A DNA stretch of 64,000 nt from an uncultured Lactobacillus sp. (lineage in GTDB: Bacteria; Bacillota; Bacilli; Lactobacillales; Lactobacillaceae): the NCBI RefSeq assembly GCF_944327175.1, contig NZ_CALVGT010000017.1:106072-170071 (forward strand), written 5' to 3'. Shown one piece after another: positions 44,357 through 53,982 of this stretch (within the stretch, counting starts at the first letter, position 1; each line of letters begins with the position of its first letter). The notes beneath the pieces are model-generated. The model saw nothing but the letters and a program-made list of their open reading frames with translations. It had not been told where the DNA came from and made no database searches. The position numbers and the translations under genes are program-made.

Positions 44357-46521
44357 TCGTCGTCTTCCAATTCGCTTTCCTGCGGCTTCATCGCCTCAAA
44401 AGCGTCCTTCTTCTTCGCCTCTTCTTCTTCTTCCTCTTCTTTAACGATCCGCACCTTTTCAGCGGCTTCAGCGATGAAGTATTCCTGGCTGTTGAATGGG
44501 GTCTGTCCCCGCCGGTCGGCGTGCACCCATTCTGTCTTGTGCAGGATCCGGGCTTGAACATTGTCCTGCCACATCTTGGCAAAAATGTCCAAAACTCTTT
44601 CCCGCAAGTCTTCCTGCAGAACCGGGAAGAGGGTTTCCACCCGCCGGTTCAAGTTCCGCCGCATCATGTCTGCACTGGCCAGGTAGACTTCTTCCTTGCC
44701 GTCATTGTAGAAGTAGTAGATCCGGCTGTGTTCCAGGAAACGGCCGACAATCGAGTGTACTTCAATATTGTCGCTGACGCCAGGAATTTCTGTCTTCAAG
44801 CAGCAGATCCCCCGGACGATCAAGTGAATCTTGACCCCGGCCGCGGAAGCTTCATAGAGCTTGGCAATCACATCTTGATCTGACAAGGAATTCATCTTCA
44901 TGTGGATTTCAGCATGCCGGCCAGCCTTGGCAATAGCAATTTCATTGTTGATCTTTTCATAGATAAACTGCCGAATCAGTTTTGGCGAAATTCGCAATTT
45001 ACTAAAGTAAGGGGGCTTAGAATAACCTGACAGCATGTTGAAAAGGTTGGTGGCGTCAACGCCCAGGTCCCGGTCACAGGTGAAGAGGCCCAAGTCAGTG
45101 TAGAAGTGGGCAGTCACATCGTTGTAGTTACCAGTCCCAAGGTGCAGGTAGCGGCGGATCCCGTCTTCATCGCGGCGGATAACCAAAGTCACCTTGGTGT
45201 GCGTCTTCAGGCCTACCAGCCCGTAGATAACGTGGCAGCCCATCTGTTCCAGGGTTCTGGCCCAGTGCACGTTGTTTGATTCATCAAAGCGGGCCTTGAC
45301 TTCTACCAAGACAGTAACCTGCTTGCCAGCTTTAGCCGCCTGGCCCAGGTACTTGATGATCGGGGAGTTGCCGGAAACCCGGTACAGGGTCATCTTGATG
45401 GCCAGAACATCAGGGTCCTTGGCGGCCTGCTTGACAAAGTTCAAAACAGCATCAAAGCTATCGTAAGGGTGCTGAACCAGGTAGTCCTTTTCCCGGATTG
45501 AATCAAAAATGTTGTGGTCACTTCTCAAAGCCGGGTCAATAAAGGCCTGCATTGGCTTGTAGCGGAGGTCTTCATGGCCTTCCACCACCCCTGGCAGCTT
45601 CTTGAGGAAGGTCAAGTCAATTGGGCCGTTGATGCTGAAGACGCTGCCTTCTTCAACGTTCAGCCGCTTCATCAAGTGCTTGAGCAGTTTGGTGTTCATG
45701 CTGCTTTCCACTTCCAAGCGGGTCACGTGCCCGTGTTCCCGGTCTTCCAGCTGCTTTTTAACCGCCAAAAGGAAGTCGGAAGTGTCGCTTTCTGAAACGT
45801 CCAAGTCCATGTCCCGGGTTACCCGGTAGCAGGCTGCCTGGCGGATTTCGTAGCCGTCAAAGAGGCGGTCGGCAAAGACCTTGATAATGTCTTCCAGCAT
45901 GATGAAGTCATTGTCGCCATCTGGCAATTTAACCAGGCGCGGGAAGATGTTCGGCACTCTGACCGTGGCAAACTTGTGCTCGCCGCTTTCCCGGTCCTTA
46001 AGGCGCAGGGCGATGTTCAAGGAGTCGTTGTTGATGAATGGGAATGGCCGGGACTGGTCGTCAGCCATCGGGGTCAAAACCGGGTAGAGTTCGTTTGAGA
46101 AGTAGCGGCGGATGTATTCTTCCTGGTCTTCAGACAGTTCGTCGCTTTCCAAAATGTTGATCCCGTTCTTCCGTAAAAGCGGCAGCAATGACCGGGAGTA
46201 AGTTGAGTAGCGCTTTTCAACGACTTCGTGTTCCTTATGGTTGATGGCCGTCAACTGTTCAAGTGGCGTAAGCCCGCTGGCATCGTGGCTCTTAACCCCG
46301 GCAGCTACCAGCTTGCTCAAAGAAGCCACCCGGACCATGTAGAATTCGTCAACGTTGGACTGGGTGATCCCCAGGAAGTTGGCTCTTTCCAAAAGCGGCT
46401 CATCCGGGTTTCTGGCTTCGTCCAGGCAGCGGTCGTTGAAGTCCAGCCAGCTCAGTTCCCGGTTGACGTAATAACTAGGATCGGTGAATTTATTCTTGTT
46501 CTTGTTCTTGGCAATTGTCAT
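44353..46521 (-). CDS. ppk: Polyphosphate kinase 1
   Basis: Makes polyphosphate from ATP, reversibly. 722 aa. The N domain begins YYVNRELSWLDFNDRCLDEA; the two phosphotransfer His regions are GLVGLKTHTKVTLVIRRDEDG and GRFLEHSRIYYFYNDGKEEVYLASADMMRRNLNRRVE. The C-terminus ends in an acidic-basic repeat (KEEEEEEEAKKKDAFEA). The ATG lies three bases after the ppx stop, so the two are coupled. Confidence 0.97.
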   Translation of the reverse strand: MTIAKNKNKNKFTDPSYYVNRELSWLDFNDRCLDEARNPDEPLLERANFLGITQSNVDEFYMVRVASLSKLVAAGVKSHDASGLTPLEQLTAINHKEHEVVEKRYSTYSRSLLPLLRKNGINILESDELSEDQEEYIRRYFSNELYPVLTPMADDQSRPFPFINNDSLNIALRLKDRESGEHKFATVRVPNIFPRLVKLPDGDNDFIMLEDIIKVFADRLFDGYEIRQAACYRVTRDMDLDVSESDTSDFLLAVKKQLEDREHGHVTRLEVESSMNTKLLKHLMKRLNVEEGSVFSINGPIDLTFLKKLPGVVEGHEDLRYKPMQAFIDPALRSDHNIFDSIREKDYLVQHPYDSFDAVLNFVKQAAKDPDVLAIKMTLYRVSGNSPIIKYLGQAAKAGKQVTVLVEVKARFDESNNVHWARTLEQMGCHVIYGLVGLKTHTKVTLVIRRDEDGIRRYLHLGTGNYNDVTAHFYTDLGLFTCDRDLGVDATNLFNMLSGYSKPPYFSKLRISPKLIRQFIYEKINNEIAIAKAGRHAEIHMKMNSLSDQDVIAKLYEASAAGVKIHLIVRGICCLKTEIPGVSDNIEVHSIVGRFLEHSRIYYFYNDGKEEVYLASADMMRRNLNRRVETLFPVLQEDLRERVLDIFAKMWQDNVQARILHKTEWVHADRRGQTPFNSQEYFIAEAAEKVRIVKEEEEEEEAKKKDAFEAMKPQESELEDDE

Positions 46522-46524
46522 TTT

Positions 46525-48036
46525 TTACTTTCCCCTCTTCTGCTTCATGGCAATCTTCATGCCGAAGACGGCTTCAGCCAAATTGACATTCTTTTCAAAA
46601 ACCCAGCGTTCCAAGGTCAGGTCCCGTTTGCTGGTCACCGTGATCAGCATCTGGTCATCCTTGATGGAAACCACAATCTTGCTGATCTTCTGCTTGCGGG
46701 AGGCGTCCAGGCTGTTAGCCAGGCGCAGGATGGCAGCTAGCTTAGCTACCCGGACCTGCAGGGCCGGGTCAAGGTGGCGGTATTCGCGTTCATCAGCGTT
46801 CAAGCTGGTGATGTCCTGGTGCTTCAAAATGCTCAAGAGCATTTCGTTTTCCCGGTCAGACAGGCCGATGATCTGGTTGGCCCCCACGATGTAGGCAGCG
46901 TGTTCGTAGTGGTTGTGGAAGTTGACGAAGTTGCCGATGTCGTGCAGGCGGGCAGCGATTTCCAGCAATTGCCGGTCTTCGCGGTCAACCATGCCGGCGT
47001 GGGCCAGACGGTCAAAAATGTGCAGGGCAAACTTGTTGGACAAGTTGCTGTGCTTGCCGCCTGATTCGTAGCGGCGGGCAATGTTCTTGGTCGCCGTCAA
47101 GACGATGGTTGAGTATTCATCAGGCCGGTACTTCAACTTGGCGGCTTCTTGGATCATCAAGCCGGTGATGGCTGAAGACTGGGTCAAAGTCATCATGTGC
47201 GGCTTGATAATCTTGACCAGCTGGTTGATCAAAACGATGGTTGGCTTCATCCGGGCCAAAGAGTCGGTATCCAGCTGGTATTTCTCCATCAGGTACTGGT
47301 CCGGGGCTTCTCTGAATTCAGAGTAAATGCCGGCAAATTGCTTGAGGTCGATGACCCGGGCCTTTTCCTGGGGCCGCAGACTCTGCTCACCCCGGCCGGA
47401 GACGTGCTGGATGATGATCCGGGCCTTGCCAGTCGGCTTCTCAATGGTCTTAAAGCTGACCAGCTTGCGGGAGATGTAGTCGCCGATGATGTCGATCGGG
47501 TCGCTTGGCGTGTCCCGGGTCATGGCTGACATTTCTTCGATTTCTTCAGGGCCTAGGGCAAAGTTCCAGGTTGACAGGTAGTGCTGGCCCTTGAACAAGG
47601 TGAGGTTGAGCATGGCACTACCCATGCTGAGCAGGTAAGTAAATTCATCATCTTTCAGTTCTGAGAACTGCTGCAAGGCCATCCCGGCAATGATCTTGTA
47701 GTAAGCGATCTGGGCCCCATTCAGCCATTCAATTTCCAGGCCGGTTCTGACCTTGATCTGGTCGGCCAGGTAGCGGGCGGAAATCTTATCCAAAAGCTGC
47801 CGGTTGCCGTAAACCTTGTAATTGTCAATCCCATATTCCGCGATCTTCCGCTTGAAGCCGATCAAGGCATCAGTCAAGCGGGGCAGTTCGTTTTCATAAA
47901 CTTCAAACTTCTTGCCGCCCTGTACAAATTGGGCCGAGCTCAGCTGTTCAATGATGGCCAGTTTCTTCAAGTCAACGATAAACAGACGGGCCTGGTATGA
48001 TGATATGTAAATTAGACCAAATTGTCTTTTGCTCAT
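46525..48036 (-). CDS. ppx: Ppx/GppA family phosphatase with HD domain
   Basis: Exopolyphosphatase or guanosine pentaphosphatase. The N-terminal actin-like fold is divergent (FGLIYISSYQARLFIVD; FTYLLSMGSAMLNLTLFKG in place of the usual DxGS/ GGxS loops). A C-terminal HD-type domain carries ARLHDIGNFVNFHNHYEHAAYIV. 503 aa. Being first in an operon with ppk supports a polyphosphate role. The degenerate nucleotide-binding loops leave catalytic activity uncertain. Confidence 0.85.
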   Translation of the reverse strand: MSKRQFGLIYISSYQARLFIVDLKKLAIIEQLSSAQFVQGGKKFEVYENELPRLTDALIGFKRKIAEYGIDNYKVYGNRQLLDKISARYLADQIKVRTGLEIEWLNGAQIAYYKIIAGMALQQFSELKDDEFTYLLSMGSAMLNLTLFKGQHYLSTWNFALGPEEIEEMSAMTRDTPSDPIDIIGDYISRKLVSFKTIEKPTGKARIIIQHVSGRGEQSLRPQEKARVIDLKQFAGIYSEFREAPDQYLMEKYQLDTDSLARMKPTIVLINQLVKIIKPHMMTLTQSSAITGLMIQEAAKLKYRPDEYSTIVLTATKNIARRYESGGKHSNLSNKFALHIFDRLAHAGMVDREDRQLLEIAARLHDIGNFVNFHNHYEHAAYIVGANQIIGLSDRENEMLLSILKHQDITSLNADEREYRHLDPALQVRVAKLAAILRLANSLDASRKQKISKIVVSIKDDQMLITVTSKRDLTLERWVFEKNVNLAEAVFGMKIAMKQKRGK

Positions 48037-48192
48037 ATGTCTCTCCTCTGGTTGTTCTCACATAGTTAAAAATGAGCCTTAAAGCTCAGCTGTAAGCGCT
48101 GAGCCACCTATTTCAATTGTACAAAAAATCTGCCCCTTCGGCTTATTTTTACAGGCAAAAATCCATTTTTTAACACAATTTTACCTAAAACT

Positions 48193-48229
48193 AAAAAAGC
48201 AGCCGGTTCAAAAACGAACTTGCTGCTTA
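48193..48229 (-). terminator. Terminator of the amino-acid ABC operon
   Basis: Stem AAGCAGC..GTTC / GAAC..GCTGCTT with an internal mismatch and TTTTTT on the minus strand. Confidence 0.82.
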
Positions 48230-48241
48230 AATCGATAAAAA

Positions 48242-49087
48242 TTATTCGCTTGCCTTTAAGCGAGAAGAGGCCTTGATGTTGAAACCAGGCACACCATTGA
48301 ACCACTTCTTCATCAAGCGGGCGTAAGTCCCGTTTTTCCGGAGCACTTTCAAGGCCTGGTTGACCTCAGCCGTAAACTTGTCTTCCCCCTTCTTGATGCC
48401 GATCCCGTATGGTTCAACCGTAAAGGTGTTAGACAGCATCTTGAACTTGTCCTTGTCATTAGAAATCAAGCCGGCCAAAACGGCGTTGTCGCTGACCATG
48501 GCGTTAGCCTTGCCGGCCTTTAAGGCATTGTAGCAAGAGCCATAGTCGTCATAGAAGATAACCCGGGCCTTCGGGGCGTACTTGTGGACGTCGCTGTCAG
48601 CAGTTGATCCTTTAACGGCGGCAATGGAGTACTTGGAGTTGTTAAAGTCCTTGATGGAGTTCAGCTTGCTCTTTTTGGGCACGATCAAGGTTTCCCCGGC
48701 CATGAAGTAAGTATCAGAAAAATTGATGATCTTGCGCCGGTCGGGTGTGTTGGTCATGGTAGCCATGACGGCATCAACGTTGCCGATCTTTAAGTCCATG
48801 ATCCGGGACTTTTCACTGATGTATTCAATTTTCATCTTGCCTTTAGGGCCAAGGATCTGCTTGGTAATGGCCCGGGCCAGGTCGACTTCAAAGCCGGTGG
48901 CCTTGCCGCTGTCCACGTCCATCATGCTGAACAGACGGGTGTCAGCCCGCATCCCCCAGGTAATGGTCTTTGTTTGCTTGACCCGGTCATAGCTGCTGCT
49001 AGATTGACTGTGTGAACAAGCTGTAAAAACTAATGATAACAGCAAGACCGCCATAAAGGCGGTCAGCTCCCTCAGTTTACGTGCCAT
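48242..49087 (-). CDS. Amino-acid ABC transporter substrate-binding lipoprotein (second)
   Basis: Family 3 solute-binding protein. A hydrophobic signal with lipobox SLVFTAC predicts a lipid anchor at Cys24 or so on the outer face. ATGFEVDLARAITKQILG, VDAVMATMTNTPDRR and FSDTYFMAGETL are typical of polar amino-acid receptors. 281 aa. Last gene of the operon, and clearly paralogous to the protein at 50450-51289. Confidence 0.92.
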   Translation of the reverse strand: MARKLRELTAFMAVLLLSLVFTACSHSQSSSSYDRVKQTKTITWGMRADTRLFSMMDVDSGKATGFEVDLARAITKQILGPKGKMKIEYISEKSRIMDLKIGNVDAVMATMTNTPDRRKIINFSDTYFMAGETLIVPKKSKLNSIKDFNNSKYSIAAVKGSTADSDVHKYAPKARVIFYDDYGSCYNALKAGKANAMVSDNAVLAGLISNDKDKFKMLSNTFTVEPYGIGIKKGEDKFTAEVNQALKVLRKNGTYARLMKKWFNGVPGFNIKASSRLKASE

Positions 49088-49128
49088 TTTTCCTCCTTGG
49101 CAATAAACGCGGTTTAATTCCTTCTTGC

Positions 49129-49797
49129 TTAGTACTTGATGCGCTTGCTCAAGTAGTTGGCAAAACTGGACAAGGCAAAGCAGATGATAAAGTACATCAC
49201 TGCCACGGCCAGATACATCGGAATCATGTAATTGGTGTTTTGGTTGTAAATAATTTCAGCGTGGTAAAGCAGTTCCGGCAAAACGATGATCGTGGCCAGA
49301 GAAGTATCCTTGATCAAGGACACGAACTGGGACAAAAGTGCCGGAATCATTTTGGTCAGGGCCTGGGGCAAAACCACGTGGGTCATGGCCTGCATATAGG
49401 TCATCCCGTTTGACCGGGCCCCTTCCATCTGGCCAGGATCGACGGCCATGATCCCTGAGCGGACAACTTCCGCGATCATGGCTGATTCAAAGACCACCAT
49501 GGCAATTACTGAAGCCTGGAAGGCATCAACTCTGATCCCTATGACCGGCAGGCCAAAGTAGGAGAAGAAGATGATCAGCAAAAGCGGCAGGTTTCTGATA
49601 ATGTCGATGATCACCCCGACCACTTTGGAAATCCGGGTGGTCTTGACGTCGATTCTGGTAAAGCGGATCAGACCCAGGGCCAGGCCGATCACAAAGCTCA
49701 GGATGATTGAAATCACTGAAACTTCGATCGTAACCCAGAAACCCTGCAGCAAAAAGCGGAGGTTGATCCAGGATAATGCTTCTGTAAGATTTTCCAT
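49129..49797 (-). CDS. Amino-acid ABC transporter permease (His/Glu/Gln/Arg/opine type)
   Basis: 222-residue membrane subunit with about five segments. The EAA loop is VDPGQMEGARSNGMTYMQAMTHVVLPQAL. Twelve base pairs downstream of the other permease gene, with which it should form a heterodimer. Confidence 0.94.
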   Translation of the reverse strand: MENLTEALSWINLRFLLQGFWVTIEVSVISIILSFVIGLALGLIRFTRIDVKTTRISKVVGVIIDIIRNLPLLLIIFFSYFGLPVIGIRVDAFQASVIAMVVFESAMIAEVVRSGIMAVDPGQMEGARSNGMTYMQAMTHVVLPQALTKMIPALLSQFVSLIKDTSLATIIVLPELLYHAEIIYNQNTNYMIPMYLAVAVMYFIICFALSSFANYLSKRIKY

Positions 49798-49808
49798 TTA
49801 TGTGCCTC

Positions 49809-50450
49809 CTAAACGCCCTTCTTTTCCAGATACTGCATATAGTAGCTGAGCGGCAGGGTCAAAACCAGGTAGAACAGGCCGACCAAGACATAACTTGGGA
49901 TGGTCTGGAAAGTGTTGGATGCCACGATGTCCCCTTGATACATCAGGTCAAAGCCGGCCACGAAGGCCAGGATGCTGGAGTTCTTAATCAAGTTGACAAA
50001 CTGGTTACCCAATGGCGGAATCACGATTCTGAAGGCCTGGGGCAGGATAACGTAGCGCATGGCCTGCCAGTAGGTCATCCCGTTTGACCGGGCCCCTTCC
50101 ATCTGGCCGGTCCCGACGGACTGGATCCCGGAACGGACAGTTTCAGCGATGAAGGCTGATGAGTAGATGGACAAGCCGATTGTCCCTGCCTGGAAGCCAG
50201 TCAGCTTCAGCGGCGTGTAGGTTGGCAAAACCAGGTAAAAGACCATGGTGACAACCAGGAGGGGGATGTTCCGGAAGATTTCGACATAGACATTGGCAAC
50301 CCCGCGCCAGAACTTGTTAGGCACGGTTTCCAAGATAGCAAAGCCGGACCCGATGATCAAACTGAAAAATAAGGAAATCAGACTGCAGAGAATCGTATTC
50401 CAAAAACCGAGCAAAAAGGTGGACCAGTTTGCTCCAAGTAAACTCAACAT
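49809..50450 (-). CDS. Amino-acid ABC transporter permease
   Basis: 213 aa, about five membrane segments; EAA loop VGTGQMEGARSNGMTYWQAMRYVILPQAF. The ATG overlaps the stop of the upstream binding-protein gene (TAATG). Partner of the permease at 49129-49797. Confidence 0.94.
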   Translation of the reverse strand: MLSLLGANWSTFLLGFWNTILCSLISLFFSLIIGSGFAILETVPNKFWRGVANVYVEIFRNIPLLVVTMVFYLVLPTYTPLKLTGFQAGTIGLSIYSSAFIAETVRSGIQSVGTGQMEGARSNGMTYWQAMRYVILPQAFRIVIPPLGNQFVNLIKNSSILAFVAGFDLMYQGDIVASNTFQTIPSYVLVGLFYLVLTLPLSYYMQYLEKKGV

Positions 50451-51289
50451 TAATATTCAGCCTCCTTAACACTGAATCCTGGGATGTTGCCAAACCATTT
50501 CTTGACAAGCTTGTGGTAGCTGCCGTCTGCCTTAGCTTCTTTCAAAGCCTTGTTGATAGCTTCCAGCATCTTGGTTTGCCCCTTTTCAACGGCGATCCCG
50601 TAAGGTTCAACGGCAACTGTGCCGCCAACCAGGTGCAGGCTCTTGTGCTGCTTGGCAATCCCAGCCAAAATCCCGTTGTCAGTGGCGACCGCGTCCCCTT
50701 GCCCGGCTAAGAGGGCATTACTGCAGGCACCGTAGTCATTGTACTGGCGGATCTTGGCCTTGGGGGCCAGGCGGGCAATATCGTCCGCGGCCGTTGTCCC
50801 CTTAACCACGATGACCACCCGGCCCTTGCGGTTTAAGTCCTTGATCGATTTGATTGGACTGCTGGTTTTGGTCATGAGGGATGTCCCCGCCTTGAAGTAA
50901 GGAGTGGAGAAGTCAACCGACTTCTTTCTCTCATTCGTAATGGTCATGGTGGCCAGAACCGCGTCCAGGTTGTTGTTCTTAAGCTGCGGGATCTTGGTTT
51001 GGGCCGTAACTTCAATGAATTTTGCCTTGCCGTCCTTGCCCAGGATCTCCTTGGTCAAAAGACGGGCCAGGTCGATTTCAAAACCTTCCAGCTTGTTGGT
51101 CTTGACGCTCTTGATCCCAAACAAAGTCGTATCAAATTTGACGCCCCAGGTAATCGTCTTGCTGCTCTTGACTTGGTTGTAGACACGCACTGAGTTGTCA
51201 CTTTCAACAGCACAGGCAGAAAGTGAAACAGCGGTCAGCAGCAGAAAAAGCAGGGCGGCAACTTTGCGGAATAGTTTCGTGCGTTTCAT
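50450..51289 (-). CDS. Amino-acid ABC transporter substrate-binding lipoprotein (first)
   Basis: Family 3 binding protein with signal peptide and a good lipobox (VSLSAC, Cys about residue 26). LEGFEIDLARLLTKEILG, LDAVLATMTITNERK and DFSTPYFKAGTSL match glutamate/glutamine-type receptors. I start at ATG 51289 with GGGAG upstream; the 11-codon longer frame overlaps the ATPase gene. 279 aa. Confidence 0.93.
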   Translation of the reverse strand: MKRTKLFRKVAALLFLLLTAVSLSACAVESDNSVRVYNQVKSSKTITWGVKFDTTLFGIKSVKTNKLEGFEIDLARLLTKEILGKDGKAKFIEVTAQTKIPQLKNNNLDAVLATMTITNERKKSVDFSTPYFKAGTSLMTKTSSPIKSIKDLNRKGRVVIVVKGTTAADDIARLAPKAKIRQYNDYGACSNALLAGQGDAVATDNGILAGIAKQHKSLHLVGGTVAVEPYGIAVEKGQTKMLEAINKALKEAKADGSYHKLVKKWFGNIPGFSVKEAEY

Positions 51290-51311
51290 GTAACCGCTCC
51301 CTTCCTTGTTG

Positions 51312-52052
51312 TTAGTGGTCAATTACCTTGCTGAGGAATTCCTGGGCCCGCAGGTTGCGCGGGTGTTCGAAGAAGTCCTTCGGGTTGTGGGAGTCTTCAA
51401 GGACCTGGCCCTGGTCAAAGAAGATGACCCGGTCGCTCACTTCTCTGGCAAAGCCCATTTCGTGGGTCACGACCACCATGGTCATCCCTTCAGCGGCGAT
51501 GGATTGCATAACGTCCAAAACGTCCTGGATCATTTCCGGGTCAAGGGCACTGGTTGGTTCGTCAAACAAGAGCACCTTGGGCTTCATGGCCAAAGATCTG
51601 GCGATGGCTACCCGCTGCTTTTGCCCGCCGGACAGCTGTCTTGGGTAAGAGTCTTCCTTGTCCAAAAGGCCAACCTGCTTGAGCAGCTTTTCAGCGATTT
51701 CCCGGTTTTCCTTTTCGTCCCGGTGCAAAACGATTCTTGGGGCCAGCATGACATTTTCCAAAACGGTGTGGTTTTCGTAGAGGTTAAAGTGCTGGAAAAC
51801 CATGCCGACGTCCCGGCGGATCTTGTTCAAGTCAGTCTTCTTGTCTCCCAGGTCATAGCCGTCCACGTCCAAGACGCCGGAAGAAATGCCTTCCAAGCCG
51901 TTCATGGTTCTGATCAAGGTACTCTTGCCCGCGCCAGAAGGGCCGATGATGGAAACGACTTCGCCTTCGTCAATGCTCAAGTTGACGTCTTTTAAGGCAT
52001 GGTAGTTACCGTAGAACTTGTTGACTTTCTTGAATTCGATAATTGCTGCCAT
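51312..52052 (-). CDS. Polar amino-acid ABC transporter ATP-binding protein (GlnQ type)
   Basis: 246-residue ATPase. Walker [11 protein letters not shown]-loop [18 protein letters not shown], signature [16 protein letters not shown], Walker [15 protein letters not shown] and the switch His in VTHEMGFA are intact. First gene of a five-gene operon with two binding proteins and two permeases. AAGGAGG precedes the ATG. Confidence 0.96.
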   Translation of the reverse strand: MAAIIEFKKVNKFYGNYHALKDVNLSIDEGEVVSIIGPSGAGKSTLIRTMNGLEGISSGVLDVDGYDLGDKKTDLNKIRRDVGMVFQHFNLYENHTVLENVMLAPRIVLHRDEKENREIAEKLLKQVGLLDKEDSYPRQLSGGQKQRVAIARSLAMKPKVLLFDEPTSALDPEMIQDVLDVMQSIAAEGMTMVVVTHEMGFAREVSDRVIFFDQGQVLEDSHNPKDFFEHPRNLRAQEFLSKVIDH

Positions 52053-52614
52053 AGTGGTCCTCCTTATTTTTATTAATGCTTAATTAAATCACCGCCAGTT
52101 TGACTCAGTTTCCGCACTTTAAGGCTTGTTAATCAAGCAGAACTTCTTGCTGAAAAAAGTTCGATTATCGGTCGGCGGTCTGGCAAATATACCAGGACTT
52201 TTTCTTCTTTCAAGCTAGGAGCCGAATCATCTAAAAAAGAGTATTATTTTTCCTTTTCCAGAGCGGTTGTTTTTTATTTAAGTATGATTAATTTTTTATT
52301 AAATTTACCAGAAAACAGGCTTGCACGCAAGCATTTTGACAGTTCCGGTTCAGTTTTTTACTTTTTTTTAATAAAAAAGTAAAGGGCTGCCTTGTTTATC
52401 TTAACTAGCTGCCAGTTTTCGCTTCATTTTCTTTTGTTTCATTTGGGATATTCTTAATTATATTAGATCTTACCCAATTTAGCAACAACTGTTTCTGAAT
52501 CAGGAACGCGAAACCGCTTTTCACGCGTAACTGCTTTTAAAGACTGATTTTTCACGCTTTGACTAGACCAGGCCCCGGCTGGCCTCTATAATTAATAACT
52601 AAAGGAGTTTTACA
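52053..52614. other. Divergent intergenic region between the ABC operon and udk
   Basis: 562 bp, A/T-rich, no credible ORF. It holds small palindromes (GCTTG/CAAGC near 52122-52137; GCTTGCACGCAAGC near 52320-52334; TTACTTTTTT/AAAAAAGTAA near 52360-52384). Before udk a TATAAT (around 52587) has a TTGACT 22 bp upstream, too far for a standard promoter, with a CCAG/CTGG palindrome between. I see no riboswitch. Confidence 0.4.
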
Positions 52615-53271
52615 ATGTCAAAAAAGCAACATCCCATCATTATTGGTATCGCCGGCGGCAGTGGGTCGGGGAAGACGACCATTGCCCACGAATTATATGA
52701 CCAGTTCAAAAACGACCGGATCCGGATCATTACGGAAGACTCTTATTATAAGAACCACCCGGAAATGACCATGGCCGAAAGAAACAAAATTAATTTCGAC
52801 CACCCGGATGCTTTTGATACTGAGCTCTTGATCAGCCAGCTGCAGGACCTGCTGAGCGGAAAGGCTATCGAGATGCCGATCTATGACTTCACCACCCACC
52901 TGCGCAGCCCGGAAACAGTCCACGTTGAGCCAGCTGATATCATCATCCTGGAAGGAATCCTGGTTCTGGCTTCAGAAGAACTGCGGAACTTGATGGACAT
53001 CAAGATCTTCGTCGACACTGACGACGATATCCGCTTGATCCGCCGCCAGCGCCGGGACATGGCTGAACGGGGCCGGTCCTTTGACTCAATCATCGACCAG
53101 TACCTGGCCACGGTTAAGCCAAGCTACCACCAGTTTGTTGAGCCAAGCAAGCGCTACGCCAACATCATCGTGCCGGAAGGCGGGGCCAACGACGTCGCTT
53201 TGGACATGCTGACCACGAAAGTCCGCGACATCCTCCGCCGTAATGATTTAGCAGAAAAAGGGGAAGAATAA
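52615..53271 (+). CDS. udk: Uridine kinase (first copy)
   Basis: Phosphorylates uridine or cytidine in pyrimidine salvage. Walker A GIAGGSGSGKTT, ITEDSYYKNHPEMT, FDHPDAFDT, and EPADIIILEGILVLASEELR with RRDMAERGRS are all present. 218 aa. AAAGGAG precedes the ATG. Its stop overlaps the ATG of a second udk gene by one base. Confidence 0.95.
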   Translation: MSKKQHPIIIGIAGGSGSGKTTIAHELYDQFKNDRIRIITEDSYYKNHPEMTMAERNKINFDHPDAFDTELLISQLQDLLSGKAIEMPIYDFTTHLRSPETVHVEPADIIILEGILVLASEELRNLMDIKIFVDTDDDIRLIRRQRRDMAERGRSFDSIIDQYLATVKPSYHQFVEPSKRYANIIVPEGGANDVALDMLTTKVRDILRRNDLAEKGEE

Positions 53272-53897
53272 TGGCTAAGCAGAAACCACTCGTCATTGGG
53301 ATTGCCGGCGGGTCAGGCTCAGGCAAGACGACAGTCTCCAAGGAAATCAGCAAGCGCCTGCCAGCTGACCGGGTGCTCATTCTGACTGAAGATGCCTACT
53401 ACAACGACAATTCAGCCCTCAGCATGGATGAACGCAAGAAGATCAACTACGACCACCCCAATGCCTACGACACTGATCTTTTGATTGAGCAGCTGCAGGA
53501 CCTGCTGGACGGCACGGCAGTCGAAATGCCGACCTACAATTTCAACATTCTCTCCCGGGCCAAGGACACCATCCACGTTGAGCCCGCCGACATCATCATC
53601 CTAGAAGGGATCCTGGTTTTGGCTTCAGAAGAATTGCGGAAGTTCATGGACATCAAGCTTTTTGTCGATGCTGACGACGACATCCGCTTCATCCGCCGCT
53701 TGCAACGGGACACCCAGGAACGGGGCCGGTCAATTGACTGGATCATCTCCCAGTACCTGGCTACGGTTAAGCCAAGCTACAATCAGTTTGTCGAGCCAAG
53801 CAAGAAGTATGCTGACATCATCATCCCCCAGGGCGGGGAAAATCAGGTCGCCATCGACATGGTCTCTTCCAAGCTCTTGTCTATTATCAACGGCTAA
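53271..53897 (+). CDS. udk: Uridine kinase (second, tandem copy)
   Basis: 208 aa, same domain layout as the preceding gene: GIAGGSGSGKTT, LTEDAYYNDNSALS, YDHPNAYDT and EPADIIILEGILVLASEELR. The two differ mostly around residues 20-40 and 85-95 and at the C-terminus. Both keep all visible catalytic motifs, so both may be active. TAATG coupling shows they are made together; substrate preference may have diverged. Confidence 0.95.
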   Translation: MAKQKPLVIGIAGGSGSGKTTVSKEISKRLPADRVLILTEDAYYNDNSALSMDERKKINYDHPNAYDTDLLIEQLQDLLDGTAVEMPTYNFNILSRAKDTIHVEPADIIILEGILVLASEELRKFMDIKLFVDADDDIRFIRRLQRDTQERGRSIDWIISQYLATVKPSYNQFVEPSKKYADIIIPQGGENQVAIDMVSSKLLSIING

Positions 53898-53931
53898 GAG
53901 AGCGAAATAATATCAATATTTTGAAGTATAC

Positions 53932-53966
53932 AAAAACGCGTGAACTTGCAGGTTCACGCGTTTTTT
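53932..53966. terminator. Bidirectional terminator after udk and the 43-aa gene
   Basis: 14-bp stem with core AACGCGTGAAC / GTTCACGCGTT, A5 and T6 flanks. Confidence 0.9.
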
Positions 53967-53982
53967 CTGGCAAATTTTAATT

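Noticed and set aside
52559-52592. udk promoter TTGACT...TATAAT with a palindrome between
   Set aside because: Spacing is 22 bp, too long for a standard promoter and longer than MerR-type spacing; not enough to name a regulator.
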